NCBI GenBank assembly: GCA_051251725.1
Contig: JBPOFN010000016.1
Coordinates: forward strand, 25,487-89,486
Reading direction: 5' to 3'
Source: JALZUE01 sp051251725
GTDB taxonomy: Bacteria; Pseudomonadota; Gammaproteobacteria; Enterobacterales; Alteromonadaceae
DNA: 64,000 nt
Shown: positions 54,934 through 64,000 of the stretch, piece after piece
How the letters are laid out: each line of letters opens with the position of its first letter
Position numbering within the stretch: position 1 is the first letter of the stretch
Made by a program: the position numbers and the translations under genes
The notes under the pieces: model-generated
What the model saw: the letters and a program-made list of their open reading frames with translations, nothing else
Databases searched by the model: none
What the model was told of the DNA's origin: nothing

Positions 54934-56292
54934 ATGAAAAAAACTCTTCGTTATGTTATCGCTGCAATTGTAACCACAACAGCAAGCCATAACGCATGGG
55001 CTGACGACTTATTATCTAACTATCAGCAAGCGTTAAAAAATGATCCTGTCACCTTAAAAGCTAAAGCACAATTTATGGCGACTAAAGAGAGTATTGAGCA
55101 AGCGCGAGCCGTGTTGTTACCGCAAATTAATGCTTATGGTTCAATTGCTCAGTCAGAGTCTGAAAGCTACGACTCTAGTTCGCTCAGCAATAACATTTCG
55201 TCTTCAGAGTTAGAAAGAACTAGCTTGGGCGCTAATTTGAGCATGCAAATTTATCATCACAATTCATGGTTAAAATTAGATAACGCTAAAAAATCTGCCC
55301 ATCGCGGTGATATCGCTTATCAGTTAGCCAAACAAGATTTAATTGTGAGAGTCACTCAAGCTTATTTTAATGTGTTAAGTGCACAAGATGATCTTGAGTT
55401 TTCACAAGCAGAAAAAACAGCGATTGAACGTCAGTTAGAGCAAACTAAACAACGTTTCTCTGTTGGCTTAACGGCGATCACTGATGTTCATGAAGCCCAG
55501 GCTGAATATGACAACGCGGTAACTTCTGAAATTAGAGCGCAAAATAAATTATACAGCGCTGAAGAAGGGTTAAGAGAATTAACCAATGTTTATCCGCATG
55601 ATATTAATATTCTTAATACCACAAGATTTAGTGCTTCTCGTCCGTTACCTGATAGCGCAAATGAGTGGCAACAAACAGCGGAAGCAAAAAGTTTAGAACT
55701 TATTTTTCAAAAAATTGGTTTAGACATCGCAAAAGAAAACATCAATATTGCTAAATCTGGCCATTACCCAACAGTTAGCTTAAGCGGTAATTATTCAACC
55801 AAAGATGACACTTTAGGTGGTGATAGTTTTACCAGCGGCGATTTTAACGCGCCAGGTGTAAATAGCCATTCAATTGGTATTGAAGTAAATGTACCTATTT
55901 ATTCTGGTGGCGCAACTTCAAGTGCCGTCAGACAAGCTCAGCATAGCTATGTGGCAGCCAGCCAAGATTTAGTTGCTAGCCATAGAACCGTGGTTCGTAC
56001 CACACGTAATGCTTATAACACTGTCATTGCTAATGTTTCAGGTATTAAATCATTAGAGCAAGCAGTGTTAAGTGCTCAAAGTGCTTTACAAGCAACAGAA
56101 GCTGGCTTTGAAGTAGGTACACGAACCATTGTTGATGTGTTAAATAGCACGAGAAATTTATACAACGCAAAACGTAACTTATCATCAACCCGTTATGGTT
56201 ATATTCAATCAATCCTTAGTTTAAAACGTGCGGCAGGAATAATCTCTGAAAAAGACATTGAAGATATTAATGCCGGTTTAACCGCTAAATAA
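54934..56292 (+). CDS. tolC: Outer-membrane efflux channel TolC
   Basis: This 452-residue protein has a signal peptide (MKKTLRYVIAAIVTTT..., cleavage after NAWA) and the TolC repeats: two internal halves each with long coiled-coil helices (for example QLEQTKQRFSVGLTAITDVHEAQAEYDNAV and SALQATEAGFEVGTRTIVDVLNSTRNLY). It forms the trimeric exit duct for drug pumps and type I secretion. It is divergent from nudF and ends in a terminator at 56418-56439. Confidence 0.95.
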   Translation: MKKTLRYVIAAIVTTTASHNAWADDLLSNYQQALKNDPVTLKAKAQFMATKESIEQARAVLLPQINAYGSIAQSESESYDSSSLSNNISSSELERTSLGANLSMQIYHHNSWLKLDNAKKSAHRGDIAYQLAKQDLIVRVTQAYFNVLSAQDDLEFSQAEKTAIERQLEQTKQRFSVGLTAITDVHEAQAEYDNAVTSEIRAQNKLYSAEEGLRELTNVYPHDINILNTTRFSASRPLPDSANEWQQTAEAKSLELIFQKIGLDIAKENINIAKSGHYPTVSLSGNYSTKDDTLGGDSFTSGDFNAPGVNSHSIGIEVNVPIYSGGATSSAVRQAQHSYVAASQDLVASHRTVVRTTRNAYNTVIANVSGIKSLEQAVLSAQSALQATEAGFEVGTRTIVDVLNSTRNLYNAKRNLSSTRYGYIQSILSLKRAAGIISEKDIEDINAGLTAK

Positions 56293-56381
56293 GCTGCCAA
56301 CTTATGTGCTTGTATAGCTATTGCCATACGCATGATACCTAAGTTAAAAATACTCACAGCATTCAAGCATTCAAGCATTCA

Positions 56382-56439
56382 CAGCCATGATAGCGTCTTA
56401 TCATGGCTGATAAAAATAGGCAGCCTAGCTGCCTTTTTT
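56382..56439 (+). terminator. Hairpin plus intrinsic terminator of tolC
   Basis: Two stem-loops follow tolC. The first pairs CAGCCATGATA (56382-56392) with TATCATGGCTG (56399-56409). The second, AGGCAGC-CTA-GCTGCCT (56418-56434), is followed by T5 and is the terminator. Upstream lie two and a half copies of ATTCAAGC. The rest of the gap to 56668 shows nothing recognisable. Confidence 0.85.
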
Positions 56440-56668
56440 ATTGGCTATTTTTTAATGGTTATTGTTGTCGAATACTTTTATCAACTATTGTGATCGACTG
56501 CTCAGGTTTAAAGGGAAATTGAAAATGAGTTAACGCTTAAATAAGCCTAAGGTTGACCAAGCTTAAATTCTTTGTTCCTTGTCTTTTCTGGCTTACTATC
56601 TTCTTGCTCACTGTCTCTATTGATGGATAACTTGCAGTACCACAGCGACTCACGCATTTTATGGCTTT

Positions 56669-56974
56669 TTACAGTTCGAAATCACCAAAATCCAAATCGG
56701 TTGAATTTTCGAACACTGATTTTTCAGGTGGATCTAATAATGATGGCTGAATAAGCACAGGTGATTGCGTGACAACTTTCTCAGTAGCCTTACCTGATTT
56801 ACGCTTTTTACGCTGTTGGCAACGCTTAATCACTTTCTGTTTATCATCAGATGATAAAGCGATCCATTGTGTTCTTTCATCTCGCGTACGCATACAGCCC
56901 AAACACTGACCTTTTTCATCAGATTGGCAAATGCCGACACACGGGCTAGGAACATCAAAAAATTCGAGTTGCAT
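56669..56974 (-). CDS. DUF1289 family cysteine-rich protein
   Basis: This 101-residue protein has the DUF1289 motif SPCVGICQSDEKGQCLGCMR (four Cys at residues about 11-27) followed by RTRDER and a WIALSSDDK helix, and a Lys-rich tail. The Cys cluster may hold a metal; function unknown. It lies between tolC and the SulP gene. The C-terminal 40 residues are low-complexity and longer than usual. Confidence 0.88.
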   Translation of the reverse strand: MQLEFFDVPSPCVGICQSDEKGQCLGCMRTRDERTQWIALSSDDKQKVIKRCQQRKKRKSGKATEKVVTQSPVLIQPSLLDPPEKSVFENSTDLDFGDFEL

Positions 56975-57008
56975 AATCTTTAATAAACAAACCTAATAAA
57001 TAAGGCAT

Positions 57009-57046
57009 AAAAAAACGCTGATAAAACATTATATGCTTTACCAGCG
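57009..57046 (-). terminator. Intrinsic terminator of the SulP transporter gene
   Basis: CGCTG (57016-57020) pairs with CAGCG (57042-57046) with further imperfect pairing inside, followed on the minus strand by seven T. It lies 31 bases after the SulP stop. Confidence 0.8.
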
Positions 57047-57076
57047 ATGATTAACACTAGGTGTCGAAGTAAACTG

Positions 57077-58633
57077 TTAGCCTAATTTATCTGTAGCAAT
57101 ATGATAATCTGGGTCTTCGATGACATTAACTTCGACCAAGTTACCGGCTTTATTAAGTAACTGGCGACATTCTTCACTTAAGTGTTTTAAATGTAATGTT
57201 TTACCTTGTGCTAGGTAACGTTCAGCTAAAGTATCAATCGCTTCAATCGCTGAATGATCCGCAACACGTGAGTTTTTAAATTCAACAACGACATCGTTAC
57301 TGTCTTTTTCAATTTCAAATTGCTCTAAAAAGCTTGAAACCGAACCAAAAAACAATGGCCCGTTAACTTCATAAACAGTTGAACCTTTAGCATCACTAGT
57401 ACGGGTAACAAGAACGTGTTTAGCGTGTTCCCAAGCAAAAACTAGTGCTGAAACAATAACACCAACAACAACGGCAATCGCTAAATCTGTCATCACGGTA
57501 ACAGCAGAAACCAAGACAATAACAAAAGCATCTGCTTTTGGTACCTTGTTCATTATCCTAAAGCTTGACCATTCAAACGTGCCGATAACAACAATAAACA
57601 TTACCCCAACAAGCGCAGCTAGTGGGATCACTTCAATTAAACCAGAAGCGAATAAAATAAAGCCTAATAAAGCTAATGCTGCTGTTATCCCAGATGCTCG
57701 ACCACGACCACCAGAATTAACGTTGATCATAGATTGACCGATCATCGCACAACCGCCCATCGCACCAAAAAATCCATTAACTGTATTTGAAGCGCCTTGA
57801 GCAATACACTCTTTGTTGCCGTGGCCGCGAGTACCCGTTAATTCATCAATAAGCGTTAAAGTTAATAACGACTCAATCAAACCAATTGCCGCTAATACGA
57901 TCGCAAAAGGAAAAATAATATATAACGTTTCTAGTGAAAATGGCACGTTAGGGATTGAGAATGTTGGTAAACCACCAGCAATAGTGGCAGCCGGATCGTT
58001 GGTCATATCACGGACATAATCAACAACCGTACGCGCATCTAGATCTAAGCTTTGTACTAATACCGTAACAACAACAATAGCAACCAATGATGACGGCACT
58101 GCTTTGGTTAATTTAGGTAAATAATGAATAATTGCCATGGTTAATGCAATTAAACCTAACATGGTAAATAGCTGGTTGCCTTGCATCCAATCCAATGCAC
58201 CAGTAGCATCAGTAACCTTAAATTGACCAAGCTGCGCTAAGAAAATAACGATCGCTAAACCATTAACAAAACCGAGCATAACCGGATGGGGTACTAAGCG
58301 AATAAACTTACCCAATTTAAAAATACCCGCGAGTATTTGAATTAAGCCAGTTAACACCACGGTGGCAAATAAATATTCAACGCCATGAATAGCTACAAGA
58401 CTTACCATAACAACAGCCATAGCGCCTGTTGCACCAGAAATCATACCTGGGCGACCACCAAAGATAGAAGTAATTAAACCAACCATAAAGGCGGCATATA
58501 ATCCCACTAACGGTTCAACACCGGCAACAAAAGCAAATGCAACGGCTTCAGGAACTAAAGCAAGTGCAACGGTAAAACCTGACAAAACGTCATTTTTTAA
58601 ACTCATTACCTTACTTGCATGTAAGTTAAACAT
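57077..58633 (-). CDS. SulP family anion transporter with STAS domain
   Basis: This 518-residue membrane protein has the SLC26/SulP start [47 protein letters not shown], 10 or more membrane segments to about residue 400, and a C-terminal STAS domain (about 410-510) with [15 protein letters not shown]. Members carry sulfate, bicarbonate or other anions. The marine setting and VPEAVAF-type signature resemble bicarbonate transporters, but the substrate is not proven. It stands alone with its own terminator. Confidence 0.88.
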   Translation of the reverse strand: MFNLHASKVMSLKNDVLSGFTVALALVPEAVAFAFVAGVEPLVGLYAAFMVGLITSIFGGRPGMISGATGAMAVVMVSLVAIHGVEYLFATVVLTGLIQILAGIFKLGKFIRLVPHPVMLGFVNGLAIVIFLAQLGQFKVTDATGALDWMQGNQLFTMLGLIALTMAIIHYLPKLTKAVPSSLVAIVVVTVLVQSLDLDARTVVDYVRDMTNDPAATIAGGLPTFSIPNVPFSLETLYIIFPFAIVLAAIGLIESLLTLTLIDELTGTRGHGNKECIAQGASNTVNGFFGAMGGCAMIGQSMINVNSGGRGRASGITAALALLGFILFASGLIEVIPLAALVGVMFIVVIGTFEWSSFRIMNKVPKADAFVIVLVSAVTVMTDLAIAVVVGVIVSALVFAWEHAKHVLVTRTSDAKGSTVYEVNGPLFFGSVSSFLEQFEIEKDSNDVVVEFKNSRVADHSAIEAIDTLAERYLAQGKTLHLKHLSEECRQLLNKAGNLVEVNVIEDPDYHIATDKLG

Positions 58634-58859
58634 TGTAATCTCGCGTATGTTTATAACTGTAAAAGTTATTTAGAATATAAAAGAAAGATGACTTTTTAAT
58701 TATTGCCAACTTATTAATCAAGAAAATGAATAACAAGTGAATAAAATCAAAGCTTATGAACGGGCGGCATGGTATAGCGACAAAGCAAAAATGTCAATGT
58801 AAGCGGTGTTGAGTCGCTTAAAAACAAAGTAAAATTTCGCAGCAAAACTTAACGGTTAA

Positions 58860-60428
58860 TTAAGGAATATTAACTTCTTGCTCACCAATAGGCACAACCA
58901 CTTTAAAGATAATACCTGGGCTATTATCTAAACATTCGATAGTACCACCGAGTTTACTGCTTACTAAATTGAAAACAATATTTAAGCCTAGACCACTGCC
59001 GCCTTGGCCACGCTTGGTAGTTACAAATGGGTCAAAAATAAGTTTTCTCAATGATTTATCAATGCCCTTACCATTGTCTTTATAAATCAATTCTAATTCA
59101 TTATTTTTCAGTTTAAAGCTAATACCTATTTGACCATCCATTTGATCTTCAAAACCATGAATATGAGAATTCATTAAGAAGTTAGTCAAGATTTGGTTCC
59201 AGGCACTAGGGAAAGTAACTATATTAAGGTCGGAGTCAACATCAATGGTTAGCTCATAGTTTTTACGTTTAAATAAAGTTTTAACGGTATTAACCACATC
59301 GACGACATGTTTAGCCAAATTGATGCTAATTTCAGGATCGGTATGCTGTTCAACTGCCACCGATTTAAAACTGCGAATTAACTCAACTGATTTCATTAAA
59401 CTGTTTTCAATAATATTTTGATAGTCAGTAAATAACGCTAAGTTGGCAATCAATTTGGTTTTAGTTAGTTTGCCCGCTTCAACATCAATTTGTAGTTCTT
59501 GCACTTTTTCTTTTAACGCCGATATCGAAGTAACGCAAATACCTAGAGGGGTATTAACTTCATGCGCAACACCGGCAACTAATTGACCTAGAGACGCCAT
59601 TTTTTCTGATTGAACCAACTGATCTTTTGCTAACGTTAAATCAGATAACGATTGTTGTAATTGTGCATTACTTGACTGTAGCGCTTCGGTACGTTCAAAA
59701 ACTTTAACTTCTAATTCACCACTAAACTGTAATAATTCATTTTCAGCCGTTTCTAATTTAGTAATTTCATCTTTTAAATTAACCCGCATTTTATTTATGG
59801 CATCAGCCAGTTCATCTAACTCATCTTTGCTATTAGGACGGGAATCAAGCACAAGAGCGAGATCTAAATTACTGCTGTTTAAGTTTTGTGAATAGTGAGT
59901 GATATGGTAAATATGACGAGTGATCAACAAATGCACAATCCAGACAATAAGAAAGGCCACAATAAATATTTTGATGAACTCACCAAGTAAAATTATTGAA
60001 GCCCGCTGCTCAATTTTTGCATAAATGTCTTGGTAGCTAGCATATACAATTAACTCACCAATCTCGTTTTCACCATAAAATATTGGATAGGCTTCTTGTT
60101 TCTCAACCACAACACTTTCATTACCGGCAACATATTTATTATCAAAATTTGTTTTAATTTCCACATATTCAATATCAGGTAAATTAACTATTCCTTCAAT
60201 TTGCTGCTTTACTAAGCTTTCATTAAAATCCCACAAACTAGACGAAATAGCTTCTAAATAACTACTTTCAATACTCACAAACCTTTGCTCTAAGGCCGAC
60301 ACTTCATCTTTAAAATGAGCATATAGCTGAATAAACGTTGAACTGATTGATAAAAACACGCTACACAAGATGATATATATCAAGACTCGCTTTGCCAGTT
60401 TATTATTCTGAGTAAGGATTTTTCTCAT
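58860..60428 (-). CDS. Sensor histidine kinase (orphan)
   Basis: This 522-residue membrane protein has a membrane segment at about 15-35, a periplasmic sensor part (about 36-145), a second membrane segment (about 148-170) and a HAMP-like linker. Then follow a coiled coil (FSGELEVKVFERTEALQSSNAQLQ), a HisKA-type box AHEVNTPLG with the phosphoacceptor His, and an ATPase domain with NFLMNSHIHGF, DNGKGI and GGSGLGLNIV. No response regulator is adjacent, so the partner is unknown. The sensor part is of no recognised fold. Confidence 0.88.
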   Translation of the reverse strand: MRKILTQNNKLAKRVLIYIILCSVFLSISSTFIQLYAHFKDEVSALEQRFVSIESSYLEAISSSLWDFNESLVKQQIEGIVNLPDIEYVEIKTNFDNKYVAGNESVVVEKQEAYPIFYGENEIGELIVYASYQDIYAKIEQRASIILLGEFIKIFIVAFLIVWIVHLLITRHIYHITHYSQNLNSSNLDLALVLDSRPNSKDELDELADAINKMRVNLKDEITKLETAENELLQFSGELEVKVFERTEALQSSNAQLQQSLSDLTLAKDQLVQSEKMASLGQLVAGVAHEVNTPLGICVTSISALKEKVQELQIDVEAGKLTKTKLIANLALFTDYQNIIENSLMKSVELIRSFKSVAVEQHTDPEISINLAKHVVDVVNTVKTLFKRKNYELTIDVDSDLNIVTFPSAWNQILTNFLMNSHIHGFEDQMDGQIGISFKLKNNELELIYKDNGKGIDKSLRKLIFDPFVTTKRGQGGSGLGLNIVFNLVSSKLGGTIECLDNSPGIIFKVVVPIGEQEVNIP

Positions 60429-60659
60429 AACGTGAAAATATCAACTTGTTAAGTGTTTTTAATGTAAAGAAAATTTAGCTATTTAACCTAAATCAGTGTT
60501 AAATCTACACTTTTATTAAATGCATCATCAAGGACAATGTCAAGGCAATTCAGTAATAAGCCTATCTTTACCCTCATGGTAAAATGTAAACATCGCCATA
60601 AGCTTAGACTAACAAGCTATTTAAAAAAATAAGAGGCATATTAATGATGTTTTGTTAAC

Positions 60660-61052
60660 ATGAAAACATTCTCATTAGTAAATCATAGTTCAATGATCTT
60701 TTTTGTCGTATTTTCGTTACTCATTATTTTATTTTTCAGTTGGCAGTTATACCGCGCCAAAAAATTCACTAAGTTTAAGCTATTTATTGATCTTGAAATA
60801 AAACCACAACTCGTTAAGCAAATCACAGCCGAATTTGACGAGCTTCGCAGTGAAGTTTTTCCTAATTCTGAGATTCATATTGAGGCAAGTATTGCCTATT
60901 GGACAGTATCACGCGCTCGTATTTTACAAGCCGCGCTAGAAAAAGAAGTGATCAGTAAAGATTGGCTAGAAGAAACTGGCAATTATCGCCATTGCCAACA
61001 TTTATTCTATATTGAAAAACAGTATTTATTAGCGCCCGACCGAATACGCTAA
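60660..61052 (+). CDS. Small membrane protein, possible DUF2489
   Basis: This 130-residue protein has one N-terminal membrane segment (MIFFVVFSLLIILFFSWQLY) followed by a charged cytoplasmic part with helices and a HCQHLFYIEKQYLLAPDR ending. Its form fits DUF2489, a family of small membrane-anchored proteins found in Shewanella and relatives, but I am not certain. No ribosome site is clear before ATG at 60660. It converges with trmB across a bidirectional terminator. Function unknown. Confidence 0.55.
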   Translation: MKTFSLVNHSSMIFFVVFSLLIILFFSWQLYRAKKFTKFKLFIDLEIKPQLVKQITAEFDELRSEVFPNSEIHIEASIAYWTVSRARILQAALEKEVISKDWLEETGNYRHCQHLFYIEKQYLLAPDRIR

Positions 61053-61073
61053 ACACATGCTCTTAACACGCAC

Positions 61074-61107
61074 AAAAAAGCCTAACTAAATTTTAGTTAG
61101 GCTTTTT
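61074..61107. terminator. Bidirectional intrinsic terminator between the small membrane protein gene and trmB
   Basis: AAAGCCTAACTAAA pairs with TTTAGTTAGGCTTT within 61078-61107, with A6 before and T5 after. It can end transcripts from both sides. Confidence 0.85.
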
Positions 61108-61176
61108 ATATTTAATTAGGTAGAGAACTCACACATCTATGAATAGATAGAATAAATATAAGTGCGAATAAATAAT

Positions 61177-61917
61177 TTAGCTGATCCGCTCAAATTGTAG
61201 ATCCCAAACGCCATGACCTAAACGATGACCGCGTTGTTCAAACTTGGTTAATGGGCGTGAGTCTGGGCGAGGAACATAATCTTGCGTTTCAGAGAGATTT
61301 TTATAACCTGGTGAAGTTTGCATATCTGCTAACATACATTCAGCGTAGTTTTCCCAGTCAGTTGCCATATGGAAAACACCGCCTATTTTTAATTTTTTAC
61401 GAATTGCTTCAACAAACTCAGGCTGAACAATACGGCGTTTATGATGCTTCTTTTTATGCCAAGGATCAGGGAAAAAAAGTTGTACCGTAGTAAGCGAGTC
61501 TGGCGCTATGCAATCAGCCAACACTAAAATAGCGTCGTACTCATATACTTTTAAGTTATCAACACCTTCTTCTTTAGCTAACGCAATACACGCGCCGACA
61601 CCTGGGCGATGAACTTCTACACCAATAAAGTTTTTATCTGGCGCATTCTTAGCCATTTCAACTAATGACTTGCCCATGCCAAAGCCTATTTCTAAAGTAA
61701 TAGGATTGTCGTTACCAAAAAGTGAAACACAATCAATTAAGCCGTTGTTATGCTCTAGCCCCATTTCATCCCAAAAGAGTTCTAAAGCACGCTCTTGCCC
61801 TTTTGTTAAACGCCCTTCACGTTTGACAAAACTACGTACAGTACGAATATATTTTCCCGACTGTTTGGCTTCTTCTAAACTTTGGTGATCTCTTTCTGAC
61901 ATTTTTCTTTCACACAT
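61177..61917 (-). CDS. trmB: tRNA (guanine-N7)-methyltransferase TrmB
   Basis: This 246-residue enzyme methylates G46 of tRNAs with S-adenosylmethionine. Motifs: [14 protein letters not shown] (SAM site), [15 protein letters not shown] (catalytic/tRNA side). The final [20 protein letters not shown] is typical. Start at ATG 61917 is uncertain; ATG at 61902 (MSERDHQS) is an alternative. It lies divergent from mutY as in other gammaproteobacteria. Confidence 0.94.
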   Translation of the reverse strand: MCERKMSERDHQSLEEAKQSGKYIRTVRSFVKREGRLTKGQERALELFWDEMGLEHNNGLIDCVSLFGNDNPITLEIGFGMGKSLVEMAKNAPDKNFIGVEVHRPGVGACIALAKEEGVDNLKVYEYDAILVLADCIAPDSLTTVQLFFPDPWHKKKHHKRRIVQPEFVEAIRKKLKIGGVFHMATDWENYAECMLADMQTSPGYKNLSETQDYVPRPDSRPLTKFEQRGHRLGHGVWDLQFERIS

Positions 61918-62036
61918 AAAAACTAAGGGGGCGTATTATCTTATGTTCAAGCGTCAAACTCAAATAATTATCACCATCAAATTTTAACTACGGCGTGATT
62001 GTGACTCAAATGACAATTCGCTACACTGTCGCCGCT

Positions 62037-63122
62037 ATGACTCAAATAATTAATATATCAACCAAATCAGCCCAAAGCTTTCACCAACGCGTACTCGCTT
62101 GGTTTCATCAAAAAGGCCGTAAACACTTGCCATGGCAAGAAAACAAAACGCCTTACCGTGTCTGGATTTCAGAAATCATGCTACAACAAACGCAAGTAGC
62201 CACCGTAATTCCTTATTATCAAAAGTTTATGCAAAGCTTTCCATCGATAACAGCATTAGCAAATGCTGATGAAGATACAGTTTTGCACCATTGGACTGGC
62301 TTAGGTTATTACGCCAGGGCTCGCAATTTACATAAAGCCGCAAAAATAATTACCGAAGAATATCAAGGCGAATTTCCCGAAGATATTGAGCAAGTGATCG
62401 CCCTGCCTGGTATTGGCCGTTCAACGGCTGGCGCAATTCTCAGTATTTCCAAACAACAGCGCCACCCTATACTCGATGGGAATGTTAAACGTGTTTTATC
62501 CCGTTTTTATACTGTTGAAGGTCATAACGGTCAAACCAAATTTGAAAAAACACTCTGGCCAATTGCTGAAAAACTAACGCCAGCAGAAGATGTGGCTTCT
62601 TATACCCAAGCGATGATGGACTTAGGCGCAACTTGTTGTACCAGAAGTAAACCAGATTGTACTAACTGCCCTGTACAAACCTCATGTTTGGCTTTTGCCG
62701 GTGATTTACAAAGTGAATTTCCGAATAAAAAACCAAAAAAAACCATTCCTGAAAAATCCACTATTATGGTGATCCCGAGGATCAGCCAAGCGGTCTTTAT
62801 GGAAAAGCGACCACCGAGTGGCATTTGGGGCGGTTTATGGTGTTTTAAAGAAGTTAGCCAGCACACAGAGATAGAGCCGCTGCTTAAAACGCTGTTCCTC
62901 AAGCCGGCAAACAGCAACGCAATTTTAGCATTACCTAAATTTAGACATACTTTTAGTCATTTTCATTTAGATATAAGTCCTGTGATCGTTGACTGTGACC
63001 TATTACCGGTAACAGAAATACAACAAAATAATCAACAACAGTGGTACAATCTTGAAACTGAAGCGAGTGTTGGTTTTGCAGCATCAACGCTAAAATTAAT
63101 CAATTTTTTAAAGAACGTTTAG
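62037..63122 (+). CDS. mutY: Adenine DNA glycosylase MutY
   Basis: This protein of about 361 residues removes adenine mispaired with 8-oxoguanine. The helix-hairpin-helix LPGIGRSTAGAILS, catalytic Glu in ISEIMLQQTQV, and the iron-sulfur cluster pattern C-x6-C-x2-C-x5-C (CTRSKPDCTNCPVQTSC) are present. A C-terminal Nudix-like 8-oxoG recognition domain begins near residue 230. ATG at 62037 gives the usual length; a GTG at 61995 is a longer alternative. It is followed by yggX after 9 bases. Confidence 0.95.
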   Translation: MTQIINISTKSAQSFHQRVLAWFHQKGRKHLPWQENKTPYRVWISEIMLQQTQVATVIPYYQKFMQSFPSITALANADEDTVLHHWTGLGYYARARNLHKAAKIITEEYQGEFPEDIEQVIALPGIGRSTAGAILSISKQQRHPILDGNVKRVLSRFYTVEGHNGQTKFEKTLWPIAEKLTPAEDVASYTQAMMDLGATCCTRSKPDCTNCPVQTSCLAFAGDLQSEFPNKKPKKTIPEKSTIMVIPRISQAVFMEKRPPSGIWGGLWCFKEVSQHTEIEPLLKTLFLKPANSNAILALPKFRHTFSHFHLDISPVIVDCDLLPVTEIQQNNQQQWYNLETEASVGFAASTLKLINFLKNV

Positions 63123-63131
63123 AGAAGCATT

Positions 63132-63404
63132 ATGAGTAGAACAGTTTTTTGTCAAAACCTACAAAAAGAAGACGACGGTTTGGATTTTCAATTATATCCA
63201 GGTGAAATAGGCAAACGAATTTTCGATAATATTGGCAAAGAAGCTTGGGCGACATGGCAAAAAAAGCAAACAATGCTAATTAATGAAAAAAAAATGAACA
63301 TGATGAACCCTGATGATCGTGCTTTTTTAGAAAAAGCTATGGTCGGATATTTATTTGAAGGTAAAGAACCTGAGATTGAAGGTTACGTACCACCAAAGAA
63401 ATAA
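63132..63404 (+). CDS. yggX: Fe(2+)-trafficking / oxidative-damage protection protein YggX
   Basis: This 90-residue protein has the family signature [24 protein letters not shown] with the Cys, and [23 protein letters not shown]. It protects iron-sulfur proteins from oxidants. It is cotranscribed with mutY, as in E. coli, 9 bases apart. Confidence 0.95.
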   Translation: MSRTVFCQNLQKEDDGLDFQLYPGEIGKRIFDNIGKEAWATWQKKQTMLINEKKMNMMNPDDRAFLEKAMVGYLFEGKEPEIEGYVPPKK

Positions 63405-63508
63405 TAACATTACCGCGTAAAAATTAGCCTAACCCTTAACTAATTTGCTGCCATTTTACGCGATAAGTAGAAAAATCGTTCAAACAGTAAATAAATTAAA
63501 AAAAAGGG

Positions 63509-63537
63509 TTGACGGCAAAAGCGAAAAACAGTTTAAT
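63509..63537 (+). promoter_or_regulatory. Sigma-70 promoter of the tRNA genes
   Basis: TTGACG, 17-base spacer, TTTAAT, followed by a GC-rich discriminator (ACGCCCCG) typical of stringently controlled stable RNA promoters. It lies 46 bases before tRNA-Phe. Confidence 0.75.
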
Positions 63538-63583
63538 ACGCCCCGTCTTCAAGGGAAGCCGAGAAGACAACAAGAATAGACAC

Positions 63584-63659
63584 GCCTCGATAGCTCAGTC
63601 GGTAGAGCAGGGGATTGAAAATCCCCGTGTCCCTGGTTCGATTCCGGGTCGAGGCACCA
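63584..63659 (+). tRNA. tRNA-Phe (GAA)
   Basis: A 76-base cloverleaf: acceptor GCCTCGA pairs with TCGAGGC, the D-arm has TAGCTCAGTCGGTAGAGCA, the anticodon loop TTGAAAA gives anticodon GAA, TTCGATTCC is in the T-arm and CCA is encoded. All stems pair. Confidence 0.97.
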
Positions 63660-63752
63660 TTTATTCTTATGTATTTTGATTTAATGTTTTAAACATTAAA
63701 TCGGTGCCAAGATAGATATAGTTACTCATATTTATCGCACACGTTTTCGTGT

Positions 63753-63802
<50 letters not shown>

Positions 63803-63828
<26 letters not shown>

Positions 63829-64000
63829 TTCATAACGAAGCCTCAACAGCAATGTTGAGGCTTTTTTATTACGCTAAATTCAACAAACTGACCTACTGAT
63901 AAATCAGTAGCTTAGCAGATTGGCAGTTCGACTCCGGCAGTCGGCACCATTCATAACGAAGCCTCAACAGCAATGTTGAGGCTTTTTTATTACGCTAAAT
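63803..64000. repeat. Direct repeat of the tRNA-Thr 3' end and terminator, running off the right edge
   Basis: Bases 63803-63879 (T-arm, acceptor 3' half, CCA, terminator and flank) recur at 63924-64000 with an offset of 121. Before the second copy a stretch AAATCAGTAG... recalls the anticodon arm (ATCAGTAGG), so this is a partial, decayed tRNA-Thr copy. It could be a tandem duplication or an attachment site of an integrated element outside the window. Confidence 0.85.
63838..63867 (+). terminator. Intrinsic terminator after tRNA-Thr
   Basis: AGCCTCAACA-GCAA-TGTTGAGGCT followed by T-run. It lies 10 bases after tRNA-Thr. An identical copy occurs about 121 bases downstream. Confidence 0.92.

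Overview
The window reads as a stretch of chromosome from a marine gammaproteobacterium of the Alteromonadales, most likely Colwellia/Thalassotalea-like. This rests on low GC by eye, four short Shewanella/Colwellia-type flagellins, an H-ring flagellar protein set (FlgP, FlgT), the tolC-nudF-yqiB-cpdA-yqiA-parE gene order, and mutY-yggX next to trmB. The taxonomic call is inference.

Layout. 1-6.3 kb: the 3' end of a TPR-protein gene, then a minus-strand nonulosonic (legionaminic-type) acid cluster, legB-legG-legI-legX-legF. It lies directly downstream of fliT and presumably supplies the sugar that decorates the flagellins. 6.3-27.6 kb: a large flagellar block. On the minus strand are flgBCDE and flgFGHIJKL, four flagellin genes, flaG-fliD-fliS-fliT and the chemotaxis genes cheV-cheR. 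On the plus strand are flgA and flgM-flgN. Promoters can be read directly: sigma-54 type (GG-N10-GC) before flgF and before the flgL-proximal flagellin, and sigma-28 type (TAAAGTTT-N11-GCCGATAT-like) before the other three flagellins and flgM. This gives a two-tier class II/class III hierarchy. 27.6-30.5 kb: flgP and flgT, with two diverged copies of a small inverted-repeat element beside flgP. No flgO was found.

30.5-32.4 kb has no intact gene. It holds two decayed reading-frame remnants, a 16-bp-arm inverted repeat and, most notable, three tandem small-RNA-like units. Each has its own sigma-70 promoter (17-bp spacer), a conserved hairpin with a C-rich loop, a U-rich stretch and an intrinsic terminator whose stem shows compensatory changes between copies. 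32.4-38.4 kb: a LysR regulator, a periplasmic solute-binding-like protein, a YebC/YeeN-family regulator, a LacI regulator, an array of 7-bp-modular repeats, and a sugar-type MFS transporter.

38.7-54.8 kb: parC; an arsenate-resistance operon (arsR, ArsJ-associated GAPDH, arsJ and a VOC-fold protein); a Sel1-type protein and two further orphan periplasmic binding proteins; marC; a photoreceptor/c-di-GMP pair (GGDEF-like/EAL protein followed by a BLUF protein); and parE-yqiA-cpdA-yqiB-nudF. 54.9-64 kb: tolC, a DUF1289 protein, a SulP transporter with STAS domain, an orphan sensor histidine kinase, a small membrane protein, trmB, mutY-yggX, and tRNA-Phe and tRNA-Thr. A partial second copy of the tRNA-Thr 3' end plus terminator runs to the right edge.

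Together the window mostly encodes construction, regulation and probable glycosylation of a polar-type flagellum. Around this lie essential housekeeping genes (topoisomerase IV, DNA repair, tRNA modification) and small adaptive modules (arsenic, blue light/c-di-GMP, sugar uptake).
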